This document shows positions 13,860-22,500 of a stretch of DNA of 36,198 nucleotides, piece by piece. Numbering within the stretch: position 1 is the stretch's first letter; every line of letters begins with the position of its first letter. Position numbers and translations under genes: made by a program. Below the pieces are notes generated by a model, which searched no databases, was not told the origin of the DNA, and saw only the letters and a program-made list of their open reading frames with translations. The stretch is from CAZXDS01 sp964639525 (GTDB taxonomy: Bacteria; Bacteroidota; Ignavibacteria; Ignavibacteriales; Melioribacteraceae): the NCBI GenBank assembly GCA_964639525.1, contig CAZXDS010000004.1:1-36198 (forward strand), given 5' to 3'.

Positions 13860-15776
13860 TCAAACCGTTGCTCCATGGCTAACTCTACTGTTCTCCACAA
13901 ATTTTTTCACGCGTTTCACAATTCCTTCCGGATCAATTTCAAGCATTCTGTAAAGTTGTGCTTGTGTTCCGTGAGTAACAAAATTATCAGGTAATCCAAT
14001 TCTCAAAAATTCATTTTTGTAATTTTTATCCGTAAAATATTCTGCTACAGCACTGCCGAAACCACCAACAATAGAGTTTTCTTCCAGTGTTATTATTTTA
14101 TCAAATTTTGAAGCAATATCATCAAGCATTTTCGCATCAAGCGGTTTAACAAATCGCATATTAATAACTTTGCAGCTAATTCCCAACGATGATAATTCTT
14201 CAGCAGCAATCGCTGCAAAGTTTGTCATAGAACCGATTGCAATCATAGCCACTTGATCACCTTCTTTAATAACTTCTGCCTTCCCAATTTCAATTTCAGA
14301 AAAACCTTCGGAAAGCTGAACCCCAAGTGCAGAACCGCGTGGATAACGAAAAGCAATGGGACCATCTTTGTACTGCACTGCAGTGTAAAGCATATTTCTT
14401 AATTCAGCTTCATCTTTAGGAGCCATAACTACCATATTCGGAATCATCCGTAAATATGTTAAATCAAAAACACCGTGATGAGTTGGTCCGTCGGCACCTA
14501 CAAGTCCAGCCCTATCAAGAGCAAAAACAACATGCAATTTTTGTAATGCAACATCATGTATAATCTGATCAAATCCGCGTTGAAGAAAACTTGAGTAAAT
14601 TGAAACCACCGGAATTATTCCCTGTGTAGCAAGTCCCGCAGAAAACGTAACACCGTGCTCTTCGGCAATACCAACGTCAAAATACTTTTCGGGCATTTCT
14701 TTCTGCAAAAATTTAAGTCCGGTTCCATCAGGCATCGCGGCAGTTATTCCAACAACTTTATCGTTTCCCTCTGCAATTTCAACTAATGCTTTACCAAAAA
14801 TTGCAGTGTAGGAAGGAACACCGGACTTTGATAAAGCTTTCCCGGTAAGTTTATCGAATGGCGTAGCACCGTGCATTTTAGAAGCGTCTCCTTCTGCAGG
14901 AGCATATCCTTTTCCCTTCTTAGTATTAACATGAACTAAAATAGGCCCGTTTAATTCTTTCACCTGTTCAAAAACCTTTACAAGCTGCCCGACATTATGA
15001 CCGTTGAAAGGTCCAAAATAACGAAAGCCGACAGCTTCAAACAACATTCCCGGTGTAATAATTCCCTTTATTCCGGATTCCAAATGGGCGGCTACTTTTC
15101 TCAATCTATCACCAAAATCATCCAATTTTCCGGTTAAATCCCAAATAGCACCTTTAAATTTATTATATTCAGGGTGTGAAGTCAGTCCGCTGAAATATTT
15201 TGAAAACTGCCAAACATTCGGTGCAATTGACATATTATTGTCGTTTAGTACAACAATCAAATTCCCCTTCTGCATGCCGGTATTGTTCAATGCTTCATAA
15301 GCCATTCCGCCTGTCATAGCACCGTCACCGATAACTGCAACAACTTTATCATTATGTTTTAAAAGCTCGGATGCTTTAGCAACACCAAGAGCTGCGGAAA
15401 TTGAAGTGGAGGCATGTCCGGCTCCAAAAACATCGTATTCGCTTTCAGTTCGTTTTAAAAATCCGCTAATTCCCTTAAATTGTCGAATCGTTGAAAGTTT
15501 ATCTCTTCTTCCGGTAATAATTTTATGGGGATATGCTTGGTGTCCCACGTCCCAAATAATTTTATCTTCCGGCGTATTAAAAACTTTGTGCAAGGCAAGA
15601 GTTAGCTCCACTGTTCCTAAACCACCGCCAAAATGACCACCGATTTGTGAAATTACATCAATTAAATATTCTCTAATTTCAGAAGCAAGAATCTTTAAAT
15701 TTTTAATATCGAAATCCCTAATGTCTTTCGGATCATTAACATTAAAAAGTAATTTGTATTTATTTTTTTTTACCAT
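13860..15776 (-). CDS. dxs: 1-deoxy-D-xylulose-5-phosphate synthase
   Basis: This enzyme joins pyruvate and glyceraldehyde 3-phosphate to make DXP, the first step of the MEP route to isoprenoids. The 638-residue length is normal. The thiamine diphosphate site is complete: GDGAMTGG (150-157) to NDNNMSI (178-184). The conserved histidine segment GGHFGGGLG (47-55) and the second-domain block DRAGLVGADGPTHHG are also present. The C-terminal transketolase domain follows. The start ATG has AAGGA seven bases upstream. It is the last gene of a four-gene minus-strand run, 11 bases after xseB. The xseB-dxs neighbourhood is also common in other bacteria, often with ispA between, which is absent here. 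Confidence 0.97.
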   Translation of the reverse strand: MVKKNKYKLLFNVNDPKDIRDFDIKNLKILASEIREYLIDVISQIGGHFGGGLGTVELTLALHKVFNTPEDKIIWDVGHQAYPHKIITGRRDKLSTIRQFKGISGFLKRTESEYDVFGAGHASTSISAALGVAKASELLKHNDKVVAVIGDGAMTGGMAYEALNNTGMQKGNLIVVLNDNNMSIAPNVWQFSKYFSGLTSHPEYNKFKGAIWDLTGKLDDFGDRLRKVAAHLESGIKGIITPGMLFEAVGFRYFGPFNGHNVGQLVKVFEQVKELNGPILVHVNTKKGKGYAPAEGDASKMHGATPFDKLTGKALSKSGVPSYTAIFGKALVEIAEGNDKVVGITAAMPDGTGLKFLQKEMPEKYFDVGIAEEHGVTFSAGLATQGIIPVVSIYSSFLQRGFDQIIHDVALQKLHVVFALDRAGLVGADGPTHHGVFDLTYLRMIPNMVVMAPKDEAELRNMLYTAVQYKDGPIAFRYPRGSALGVQLSEGFSEIEIGKAEVIKEGDQVAMIAIGSMTNFAAIAAEELSSLGISCKVINMRFVKPLDAKMLDDIASKFDKIITLEENSIVGGFGSAVAEYFTDKNYKNEFLRIGLPDNFVTHGTQAQLYRMLEIDPEGIVKRVKKFVENSRVSHGATV

Positions 15777-15787
15777 TTTACTTTCCT

Positions 15788-16021
15788 TTACTCTTCAAAA
15801 TCAAGTTCATCTTGAAATTCATTTTCTAATTTTTGCTGTAATTCTTTTACTTTAACTTCTGCATTTTTTAAAGTCTCATAACATAATTTGGACAGGTTAA
15901 TTCCCTCTTCATACAATTCTATTGATTCACTTATTCCAATATCCTCGCCTTCCAATTTGCTCGAAATCTCTTCTAACCTCTTCAAATTATCCTCAAATGA
16001 TTTTTCTTTTTTCTTTGCCAT
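15788..16021 (-). CDS. xseB: Exodeoxyribonuclease VII small subunit
   Basis: The 77-residue helical protein has the XseB hallmark FEDNLKRLEEISSKLE, followed by SLEEGI-like LYEEGINLSKLC and a coiled C-terminal helix. Several copies coat the large subunit to form exonuclease VII, which degrades single-stranded DNA from both ends. It starts directly after the xseA stop (TAA then ATG), so the two are translated together. The usual length is 60-85 residues. Confidence 0.95.
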   Translation of the reverse strand: MAKKKEKSFEDNLKRLEEISSKLEGEDIGISESIELYEEGINLSKLCYETLKNAEVKVKELQQKLENEFQDELDFEE

Positions 16022-17194
16022 TTACTCTATCTCAATTTCCTTATCAAAAAACTGTATGTTAAATTTTTCATTTTTTATTAATCTTTTTGCTCTGCCAACA
16101 TAATTTTTATTTTGCTTCACAATTGCAAATCCCTTTTTCAATACTTTTTGAACATCTGCATTATCTATTGTTTTTGACAATAAGGATAAATGATTACCCA
16201 CATTGGCAATTCGATTATTCATCAAATTTGAAATTTTATAATTCAAATGGTCTAAGAATTGATATTTTGTTTTTATAACACTTTCCGGTATTCTAAAACC
16301 ATAAGAATTTATCAGTCCGTTTACTTCTGAATTTTTTGCAATCAAAGTATCTAAGATAATATTTTTTGTTCTATTATTAAATGACTTTAAATACGAAATA
16401 ATTTCGGCACTGTCAGGAGTAGCAAGCTCCATTGCAGCCGTTGGAGTTGCTGCCCGAACGTCTGCTACAAAATCTGCAATTGTAAAATCAATTTCATGAC
16501 CAACACCGCTGATAATCGGTATCTCCGAATCGAAAACAGCACGAGCAACTTCTTCTTCGTTAAAAGCCCATAAATCTTCAAGCGAACCTCCGCCTCGCCC
16601 AATAATAATCACATCCAAATCTTTATAATTATTCAGTCGTTTAATGTTAGATGCAATTTCCTCTGCCGCTCCTACACCTTGAACTTTGGTAGGGATAAAA
16701 ATTAGTTCAACAAGAGGATAACGCCTTTGAGCAGTTGAAAACATATCCTCTATTGCAGCACTTTTTCCGCCGGTAATTATTCCTATCTTTCGGGGAAATT
16801 GAGGAATGGGCTTTTTGTACTTCTCGTCGAATAAACCTTCGTCAGCAAGTTGAGCTTTTAATTTTTCAAATGCAGCCTGCAATTCACCTTCGCCTGCGGG
16901 TTTCATTGAACGAACATCCAATTGATAATTTCCGCGAGGAGGATAAACCGTTATTCTGCCGGATGCAACTATTTTCATTCCGTTTTGCGGAGTGAAAAAT
17001 ACTCTGCTGTTATTTCCCTTCCACATTGCACAATTCAGCGCCGCATCCGAATCTTTCAGCGAAAAATACCAGTGTCCCGAATAATGATCTTTAAAATTTG
17101 AGATTTCCCCAATCACACTAACGGAATAAAAATCCTCTTCAAGAAGTTGTTTTATTTCTCCGGTAATTTCACTTATTGTATAAATACTATTCAT
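16022..17194 (-). CDS. xseA: Exodeoxyribonuclease VII large subunit
   Basis: The 390-residue product has an N-terminal OB-fold DNA-binding domain (residues 1-100, with WYFSLKDSDAALNCAMW). The catalytic domain follows, with GRGGGSLEDLWAFNEEE (199-215) and ISGVGHEIDFTIADFVAD (228-245), which carry the conserved acidic residues and histidine. It is shorter than the E. coli protein (456), mainly in the coiled-coil arm, as in many Bacteroidota. With XseB it forms exonuclease VII. Its start overlaps the end of the upstream methyltransferase gene by 8 bases, so it belongs to the same transcript. Confidence 0.95.
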   Translation of the reverse strand: MNSIYTISEITGEIKQLLEEDFYSVSVIGEISNFKDHYSGHWYFSLKDSDAALNCAMWKGNNSRVFFTPQNGMKIVASGRITVYPPRGNYQLDVRSMKPAGEGELQAAFEKLKAQLADEGLFDEKYKKPIPQFPRKIGIITGGKSAAIEDMFSTAQRRYPLVELIFIPTKVQGVGAAEEIASNIKRLNNYKDLDVIIIGRGGGSLEDLWAFNEEEVARAVFDSEIPIISGVGHEIDFTIADFVADVRAATPTAAMELATPDSAEIISYLKSFNNRTKNIILDTLIAKNSEVNGLINSYGFRIPESVIKTKYQFLDHLNYKISNLMNNRIANVGNHLSLLSKTIDNADVQKVLKKGFAIVKQNKNYVGRAKRLIKNEKFNIQFFDKEIEIE

Positions 17195-18056
17195 CAGCTT
17201 CTTTCCTGAATATCAAGCAATATTGATGATGCCGGTTTCCAACCCACGCGTGATTAATGCCCAAAGCTATCAGCCGCTTATCATTCTGCAGCCATATTTT
17301 TTCATCTTTCATCACCCAACTTTTATTTCCTCTTTTCGTTAAAGATATCGCCGTATCAAATGCAAGCGGATAAACCCGCCCTTTGTAAAAAACATTATTT
17401 GTAATTACGGTCAAATATCCTTTGTTTTTTGTAATGTCATAAACTGCATCAAACACCTTTGCCTGCTCTTCAACAAACTTTTCATAATCATCAATATTTC
17501 CCAAATCATTTTTTTGAGAAGAATATTTTGTGTCAAGTCCCTGTTCCGCTCTGTTTTTTTGACGCATCGAATTCTGCTTTAATTGATTCCAATAAGGCGG
17601 TGATGTTATTACATAATCGAATAACCGGTCTGCCAACTTCGCTTTGTCCAGCAGCTTTTTTGTTTGTAGTGAATTTCCGAGCAGAGGAATAATTTCAGAT
17701 TCATTTTCGCATTCTTTAATTCTTTTTTTTGCAATATTAAAATATTTCCTCAGCAACTCCACACCAACTGCGTTACGATTTGTATTTCCGGCAGCTATTA
17801 AAGTACTGCCTGTCCCAAGGAAAGGATCAAAAACCCATTCGTTTTCTTTTGTGAAAAATTGAATAAATTCTTCGATTAAACTTTCCGGATATTTGGCGGG
17901 ATGAAGTATTTCATCTTTTATGCGCCTTTTCGGACTGTGAATAAACCACGATTTTGTGAACTTAATCCATTCCTTTCCGGTTAAGTTGTTGAGCTTATTT
18001 TTTTTGTTTAAATGTCCTCTTTCACCAAGGTCGATATATTTTTTTTCTTTTTCCAA
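17187..18056 (-). CDS. Solitary DNA methyltransferase (N4-cytosine/N6-adenine amino class)
   Basis: The 289-residue product has the S-adenosylmethionine motif I DPFLGTGST (77-85) before the catalytic motif IV TSPPYW (151-156). The I-then-IV order with only about 65 residues between is not that of beta-class enzymes. SPPY is more usual for N4-cytosine than for N6-adenine methylation. The N-terminal HPAKYPESLIEEFI fits the amino-methyltransferase families. No restriction endonuclease, specificity subunit or Vsr gene is adjacent, so it looks like an orphan enzyme. It overlaps xseA by 8 bases, an unusual position for a methyltransferase. The TTG at 18056 has no clear ribosome site and in-frame stops lie just upstream, so the true start may be different. 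The target sequence cannot be predicted. Confidence 0.85.
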   Translation of the reverse strand: MEKEKKYIDLGERGHLNKKNKLNNLTGKEWIKFTKSWFIHSPKRRIKDEILHPAKYPESLIEEFIQFFTKENEWVFDPFLGTGSTLIAAGNTNRNAVGVELLRKYFNIAKKRIKECENESEIIPLLGNSLQTKKLLDKAKLADRLFDYVITSPPYWNQLKQNSMRQKNRAEQGLDTKYSSQKNDLGNIDDYEKFVEEQAKVFDAVYDITKNKGYLTVITNNVFYKGRVYPLAFDTAISLTKRGNKSWVMKDEKIWLQNDKRLIALGINHAWVGNRHHQYCLIFRKEADE

Positions 18057-18274
18057 AATAATAACAATTTATTAAATTAATGATAATTAAATTTTAAAGA
18101 TAAAAAACGTAAACTGATTTTTACAAATGCAATATTTTATTTTTAGTTCTGAAATCAAAATGATTTCTTTTTCTCCAAGTTCTTGTTTTGTACAAATTTT
18201 AAAAACAATTTTCCAATATCTCTTAATTTAACGGAGTTGTATATGCTCTAATCCTTTTTTTAATTCGCAACATT

Positions 18275-19111
18275 CTATAAATTAATTGAGAAAAAATGTG
18301 CATAAAGTCCAAAAGATATTTCCTGAAAATCAGTGGTGGAATTTACAAAAGAAAAAGAATAACCGTAGCGTGTATAAACCGTAAAAATATTTGCCAGTTT
18401 AAAAAGCCCGAAAGTAACTTCAGCTGTAATTCCGTTGCTGCCGTTAAAGTTTGTGAAAACATCCGCTCCCGGAGAAATAAATTCCAAAAAATTTGTTTCA
18501 AATATTTTCTTATATCCGACCACAAAATAATTTTTAGCATAACTTCCAAAATGATGCGAGTATCCCGCGCTCACATATCCCGACGGATAATTAAAACCGT
18601 TTGAATAAAATGAAAGTATCGGTAATTCTAACGACAGCGATAAATTGCTCTCACCATTCTTAAAAACAACTCCCGGCGAAGGCAATAAGAACAAAATTCC
18701 GCCAACACACATTTTAAACAAACCAGGCGTTGCTGCAACTAATTCTGCAGAGTTGTACGGTAATTCAAACTCAAAAATTTCACTATATTTTTTCACTCCG
18801 TTTGGATATTGCAATGTAATTTGAAACGGCACATCCAAAGAATCAAATTGCAGTTTTGAAATCCCAATTTCTATTTTATGGTTTACATCAAAAGTCTTTG
18901 AAATATCGTATTTATATTTTCCATCAATTAGAATGAATGATTTCACACTGTCATCTGTAAAAAAATACAGTTTAAAATTGTGCGGTATTTTTTCAGTTAC
19001 GTAGGAATCAACAATATAAACTTGTGCGGTTTTCTCACTTGATGTTTGCCCGGAAACGACAGTAATGTTAATTCCTAACAATACAAATAAGTAAATAATG
19101 TAATTTTTCAT
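18275..19111 (-). CDS. Predicted exported outer-membrane beta-barrel protein, unknown function
   Basis: The 278-residue product has a signal peptide (hydrophobic 4-20, then SGQTS). The first half (about 30-130) is beta-rich. The second half alternates aromatic and glycine residues in strands such as GYVSAGYSHHFGSY, YFVVGYKKIF and VYTRYGYSFSFV. The C-terminal end HFFSINL has an aromatic-rich final strand, as outer-membrane barrels do. I do not recognise a family. It stands alone between the methyltransferase and the aldehyde dehydrogenase. The 218 bases before the methyltransferase hold nothing I can identify. Confidence 0.6.
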   Translation of the reverse strand: MKNYIIYLFVLLGINITVVSGQTSSEKTAQVYIVDSYVTEKIPHNFKLYFFTDDSVKSFILIDGKYKYDISKTFDVNHKIEIGISKLQFDSLDVPFQITLQYPNGVKKYSEIFEFELPYNSAELVAATPGLFKMCVGGILFLLPSPGVVFKNGESNLSLSLELPILSFYSNGFNYPSGYVSAGYSHHFGSYAKNYFVVGYKKIFETNFLEFISPGADVFTNFNGSNGITAEVTFGLFKLANIFTVYTRYGYSFSFVNSTTDFQEISFGLYAHFFSINL

Positions 19112-19236
19112 TGAGTAATAATTGATAAGTAATATTTATGTTTTATTTGTTGAAATAATAGCATTTTCTTAGTTGTAATGTTTGTTTCAAATAATTTTTT
19201 TAAAAGTCATGATTCAAAGTCTTCTTTTAATTATAA

Positions 19237-19267
19237 AGGGACTGAAATATTACAATAATCAGTCCCT
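19237..19267 (-). terminator. Terminator after the aldehyde dehydrogenase gene
   Basis: AGGGACTGA (19259-19267 on minus) pairs perfectly with TCAGTCCCT (19237-19245 on minus) around a 13-base A/T loop and is followed on the minus strand by TTATAATT. It begins 17 bases after the stop codon of the aldehyde dehydrogenase, so it likely ends the Rrf2-ALDH transcript. Confidence 0.7.
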
Positions 19268-19283
19268 CTAAAAAATGAAAATA

Positions 19284-20816
19284 TTAAATATCGAATTTAA
19301 TACCTTGAGCTAACGGTAATGTTTTACCGTAATTGATTGTATTTGTTTGGCGTCTCATATAAGCTTTCCACGCATCAGAACCTGATTCGCGTCCGCCGCC
19401 TGTTTCCTTTTCGCCGCCGAATGCTCCGCCTATTTCCGCACCGGAAGTTCCGATATTTACATTTGCAATTCCGCAATCCGAGCCGGCTGCCGAAAGGAAC
19501 TGTTCCGCTTCAAGTAAGTCTTGTGTAAACACTGCGGATGATAACCCTTGCACAACACCGTTATGTAATTCAATTGCATTTTCAACATCGCCGGAATATT
19601 TTATCAAATATAATATTGGAGCAAATGTTTCTTCTTGAACAATTTTGTATGAATTATCGGCTTCAACAATTGCCGGCATTACGTAGCAACCGGATTCGTA
19701 TCCCTCACCTTCAAGAACATCACCGCCGCAGATAATTTTTCCGCCTTCTTCTTCAACTACTTTTAAGGCGTGTTTAAATTCATCCACCGAACCTTTATCA
19801 ATCAGCGGACCTACGTGATTGCTTTCATCCAACGGATTTCCGATTTTCAATCCGCCATACGCTTTTACAATTATTTCTTTAACACTATCATAAATGGAAT
19901 CGTGAATAATTAATCTGCGTGTGGACGTACATCTCTGACCGGCTGTTCCTACAGCACCAAACACAATTGCAGGTAATGCCATTTTCAAATCGGCATTTGG
20001 TGTTAAAATAATTGCGTTATTGCCGCCAAGCTCAAGAATTGATTTCCCGAATCTTTTTGCAATTACCTGTGCTCCGTGCCTTCCAACTTCAACTGAGCCT
20101 GTTATGGAGATAAGCGGAACTCTTTTATCATTTAACATTTTTTCACCAACTGAAGAACCGCGACCAATAACAAGATTAAAAAGACCTTCCGGTAAATCAT
20201 TATTTTTAATAACATTCGCAAGAACATTTTGAACTGCTATTGCGCTCAACGGTACTTTCGACGAAGGCTTCCACAAATTTGTATCACCGCAAACCGCTGC
20301 AATCATTGCATTCCAAGCCCATACTGCAACCGGAAAGTTAAATGCACTGATTGTGCCAACCACACCGAGAGGATGATATTGATCATACATTCTGTGATGT
20401 TCCCTTTCCGAAACCATTGTAGAGCCGTAAAGCTGCCGCGACTGCCCGACTGCGAAATCACAAATGTCAATCATTTCCTGAACTTCACCTTTTCCCTCTT
20501 GAAGTGATTTACCCATTTCGTAAGAAACGAGTGTTCCGAGAGCATCTTTGTATTTGCGTAATTCCAAACCGATTTGACGAACAATTTCACCTCGTTTTGG
20601 TGCAGGGATCAATCTCCATTTTTTAAATGCCTCTTCTCCCTTTGCGACAATTTTATCGTAATCTTCTTTTGATGCAAGATAAACTGACGCAATGTGTTTT
20701 CCGTCAACCGGAGAAACAACATCAAGCTCACCTTGATCTGTTGTTGTTATCCATTCAATTCCGGTAGAAGCTCCGTAATTTTTTTCTTTAATTCCCAACT
20801 CTTTTAAGAAATCCAT
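19284..20816 (-). CDS. ALDH7-family aldehyde dehydrogenase (aminoadipic semialdehyde dehydrogenase-like)
   Basis: The 510-residue NAD-dependent enzyme has the complete catalytic set: N160 in AFNFP, K183 in WKPSS, E262 in LELGG and C296 in GQRCTSTRR. The C-terminal block GGAFGGEKETGGGRESG and DAWKAYMRR is that of ALDH7 (antiquitin), whose members oxidise alpha-aminoadipic semialdehyde in lysine breakdown and also betaine aldehyde. No other lysine-degradation gene is nearby, so the physiological substrate is open. The start has a strong ribosome site, AAAGGAG seven bases before ATG. It follows the Rrf2 regulator gene by 47 bases on the same strand and is probably controlled by it. Confidence 0.92.
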   Translation of the reverse strand: MDFLKELGIKEKNYGASTGIEWITTTDQGELDVVSPVDGKHIASVYLASKEDYDKIVAKGEEAFKKWRLIPAPKRGEIVRQIGLELRKYKDALGTLVSYEMGKSLQEGKGEVQEMIDICDFAVGQSRQLYGSTMVSEREHHRMYDQYHPLGVVGTISAFNFPVAVWAWNAMIAAVCGDTNLWKPSSKVPLSAIAVQNVLANVIKNNDLPEGLFNLVIGRGSSVGEKMLNDKRVPLISITGSVEVGRHGAQVIAKRFGKSILELGGNNAIILTPNADLKMALPAIVFGAVGTAGQRCTSTRRLIIHDSIYDSVKEIIVKAYGGLKIGNPLDESNHVGPLIDKGSVDEFKHALKVVEEEGGKIICGGDVLEGEGYESGCYVMPAIVEADNSYKIVQEETFAPILYLIKYSGDVENAIELHNGVVQGLSSAVFTQDLLEAEQFLSAAGSDCGIANVNIGTSGAEIGGAFGGEKETGGGRESGSDAWKAYMRRQTNTINYGKTLPLAQGIKFDI

Positions 20817-20863
20817 ATCATTCTCCTTTGTTATTATATAAATTTATTTTATTTTTAATTACT

Positions 20864-21283
20864 TTACTTTTTAATATCATTCATTAATGATTTCAATGAT
20901 ATTCCTTCCATCTTCCTTTCAATGTCGATTTGAATATCGTCAAACAATTTTAAAAAATAGGAATTATATAATTTTGTTTCCCCTTTAATTTCACCCTTAT
21001 TTGTATTTACATCCAAATGGAAAGCTTTTCTGTCTTCAATTGCACAGTAAATCTGCTGTAAGTTTACTTCAGCAGGCTTTTTGGCTAAATAAAATCCACC
21101 CGACATTCCTTTGGTACTTTTAACAATTCCACCCTGCGATAGCAAAGAAAATAATTTCCTTAATTTAGATGCGTTAACACCAACTCGCTTTGATATTTGT
21201 TGGCTATTCTTTGGATGGGGATATTCTTCCGCAAGGTAGCAAAGTGCTTTTACTGAATTTGATAATTTTGTGGATGCCGACAT
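20864..21283 (-). CDS. Rrf2-family transcriptional regulator without cluster cysteines
   Basis: The 139-residue protein has the Rrf2 winged-helix layout: KALCYLAEEYP, helix-turn-helix ISKRVGVNASKLRKLFSLLS and wing KSTKGMSGGFYLAKKP, then EVNLQQIYCAIE. Iron-sulfur Rrf2 members such as IscR and NsrR carry three cysteines between residues 90 and 110. Here the only cysteines are C15 and C80, so it probably senses something else, or acts through another ligand. It stands first in a transcript with the aldehyde dehydrogenase. A dyad 15 to 31 bases before its start suggests self-regulation. The signal could be the aldehyde or its product, but that is inference. Confidence 0.85.
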   Translation of the reverse strand: MSASTKLSNSVKALCYLAEEYPHPKNSQQISKRVGVNASKLRKLFSLLSQGGIVKSTKGMSGGFYLAKKPAEVNLQQIYCAIEDRKAFHLDVNTNKGEIKGETKLYNSYFLKLFDDIQIDIERKMEGISLKSLMNDIKK

Positions 21284-21297
21284 ATTTTTTCTTAATT

Positions 21298-21314
21298 GTT
21301 ATACTAAGTGTAAC
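21298..21314 (-). promoter_or_regulatory. Probable Rrf2 autoregulatory operator
   Basis: GTTATACTAAGTGTAAC is a 17-bp near-perfect palindrome (7 of 8 pairs around a central A), placed 15-31 bases upstream of the regulator's start codon. Rrf2 proteins bind dyads of this size. A short distance further upstream (21346) begins a family-A mobile element, so the promoter probably lies between or partly in that element. Confidence 0.5.
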
Positions 21315-21345
21315 AGTTATGGAATTAAATGTCAAGAAAAAATAT

Positions 21346-21487
21346 CAGCGATTCAGAGTCAAAATTTCTGTAACACAGATTAATAATCTGTGTTACAGAA
21401 ATATGGCAAATTTAATCGGAAAAATATTTTTTTATATACTCTTAACGTGTTGTTTTTTGTAATCTTAATTTTGACCCCGAATCGCTG
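21346..21487. mobile_element. Family-A MITE-like element, short copy (142 bp)
   Basis: Left end CAGCGATTCAGAGTCAAAAT and right end, inverted, CAGCGATTCGGGGTCAAAAT differ at two positions. AAAAATAT occurs on both sides (21338-21345 and 21488-21495), an exact 8-bp target duplication. The interior has a 33-bp palindrome (21367-21399) with a 15-bp stem from TCTGTAACACAGATT and a three-base loop, and no gene. It lies between the lipoprotein gene and the Rrf2 gene. The 307-bp copy at 1257 has the same ends but another interior. Confidence 0.85.
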
Positions 21488-21532
21488 AAAAATATTGTTG
21501 TTTTTGTAGTTTTTCTATTTTTCGGGAAAATA

Positions 21533-22345
21533 TTAAAAATTTCTTCTGACCAATTTTGAATTAGTAGTTATTTTCACAAACCCGCCGAAAGTACCACTCG
21601 GTGTAGTTGAGACAGCACTGTCAGCAACAATTTCCCGAAATACTAAACCATACTTTGTGCTTATGTAATCGTTAAAAACAATATTATAATCGCGCCACAC
21701 AGCACCTATTTTGTACACCGTATAATTGAACCCGCCAATATTTTTGCTTTCTAAAGTATCAACAATACGGTCGCGATAAAATGGGTTTTGCAATTCATTC
21801 CAAGTAACACCAACTTTTATCGGGAAAGCCAATACTTTCCTTGCCGGAGTCCAATACTGTATAGAATCGCCTGCTGTTTTATACAACGGCACATTAAAAT
21901 CCAAAAACATTCCGATTTGCTTTAGTTCCTCTACACCGAGATAATTTTTCCCACTAATTACTTTGGGAATTACAGGCTGTGATGCACCGGCATTTTTATA
22001 AGCAATTGCATATAAACCATCATTTTTATTTTCATACCAAGTAGTCCCAATTGAATTATAGGGTGTACTCTGATATGAGATGAATCTCACTAAGTTAGTA
22101 AAATCATTCACGGTATCGTTCAAAGATTCAATGCGAACAATAGAATTTCCCACAGTATCAATAATAAAATTTTTAATGTTTCCTAAAGTATCATAATATT
22201 CTGTTTTGAACGTTGTGGAATATTCCCATTCAAGATTTGATGCAATAGGATAATAACTTATTGGGACGGGATCAATGGTGTTGTTATCACAAGAAATAAA
22301 TAGAAAAGAAAGGCTTAAAAACATTACATATTTTTTATAGTTCAT
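21533..22345 (-). CDS. Lipoprotein of unknown function
   Basis: The 270-residue product has a lipoprotein signal peptide ending in LFISC (cysteine at residue 20). The rest is beta-strand rich without membrane segments, with motifs such as YYPIASNLEWEYSTTFKTEYYD near the start of the mature part. This resembles small lipoproteins of Bacteroidota that begin YFPLxxGxxWxY, whose role is unknown. No conserved catalytic motif was seen. Its start has GAGGA 9-13 bases upstream. The promoter and first 40 or so coding bases are duplicated at 23577-23684, beyond the RhuM gene. Confidence 0.7.
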   Translation of the reverse strand: MNYKKYVMFLSLSFLFISCDNNTIDPVPISYYPIASNLEWEYSTTFKTEYYDTLGNIKNFIIDTVGNSIVRIESLNDTVNDFTNLVRFISYQSTPYNSIGTTWYENKNDGLYAIAYKNAGASQPVIPKVISGKNYLGVEELKQIGMFLDFNVPLYKTAGDSIQYWTPARKVLAFPIKVGVTWNELQNPFYRDRIVDTLESKNIGGFNYTVYKIGAVWRDYNIVFNDYISTKYGLVFREIVADSAVSTTPSGTFGGFVKITTNSKLVRRNF

Positions 22346-22359
22346 AAAATCCTCAAGTG
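22317..22359 (-). repeat. 43-bp direct repeat, copy at the lipoprotein start
   Basis: This stretch covers the start codon, ribosome site and first codons of the lipoprotein gene. It is identical over 43 bases to 23615-23657. Weaker similarity continues on both sides, over about 110 bases, including the promoter-side run AATTATTTATGGT at 22378-22390, which is the uninterrupted target of the family-B element at 23685. Confidence 0.85.
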
Positions 22360-22402
22360 CTAGAATAAGAATATTGAAATTATTTATGGTGTTAACAATC
22401 TT

Positions 22403-22439
22403 GCTATGAGCAGTAGCGTTTTTAGCTATTGCTTATAGC
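22403..22439. repeat. 15-bp stem hairpin between lipoprotein and RhuM genes
   Basis: GCTATGAGCAGTAGC (22403-22417) pairs with GCTATTGCTTATAGC (22425-22439) at 13 of 15 positions. It lies 62-98 bases beyond the RhuM stop codon and could end that transcript or be a remnant repeat. No U-tract is seen on the minus strand. Confidence 0.45.
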
Positions 22440-22500
22440 TTTTGTTGTAGGCTCGTACTGAGAAGATTTTTCTTTCATTTTCTCAAAACTCACCTTTCAG

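Noticed and set aside
22403..22439. Hairpin after RhuM as a proper terminator
   Set aside because: The stem is good but no T-run follows on the minus strand, so it was listed only as a repeat.
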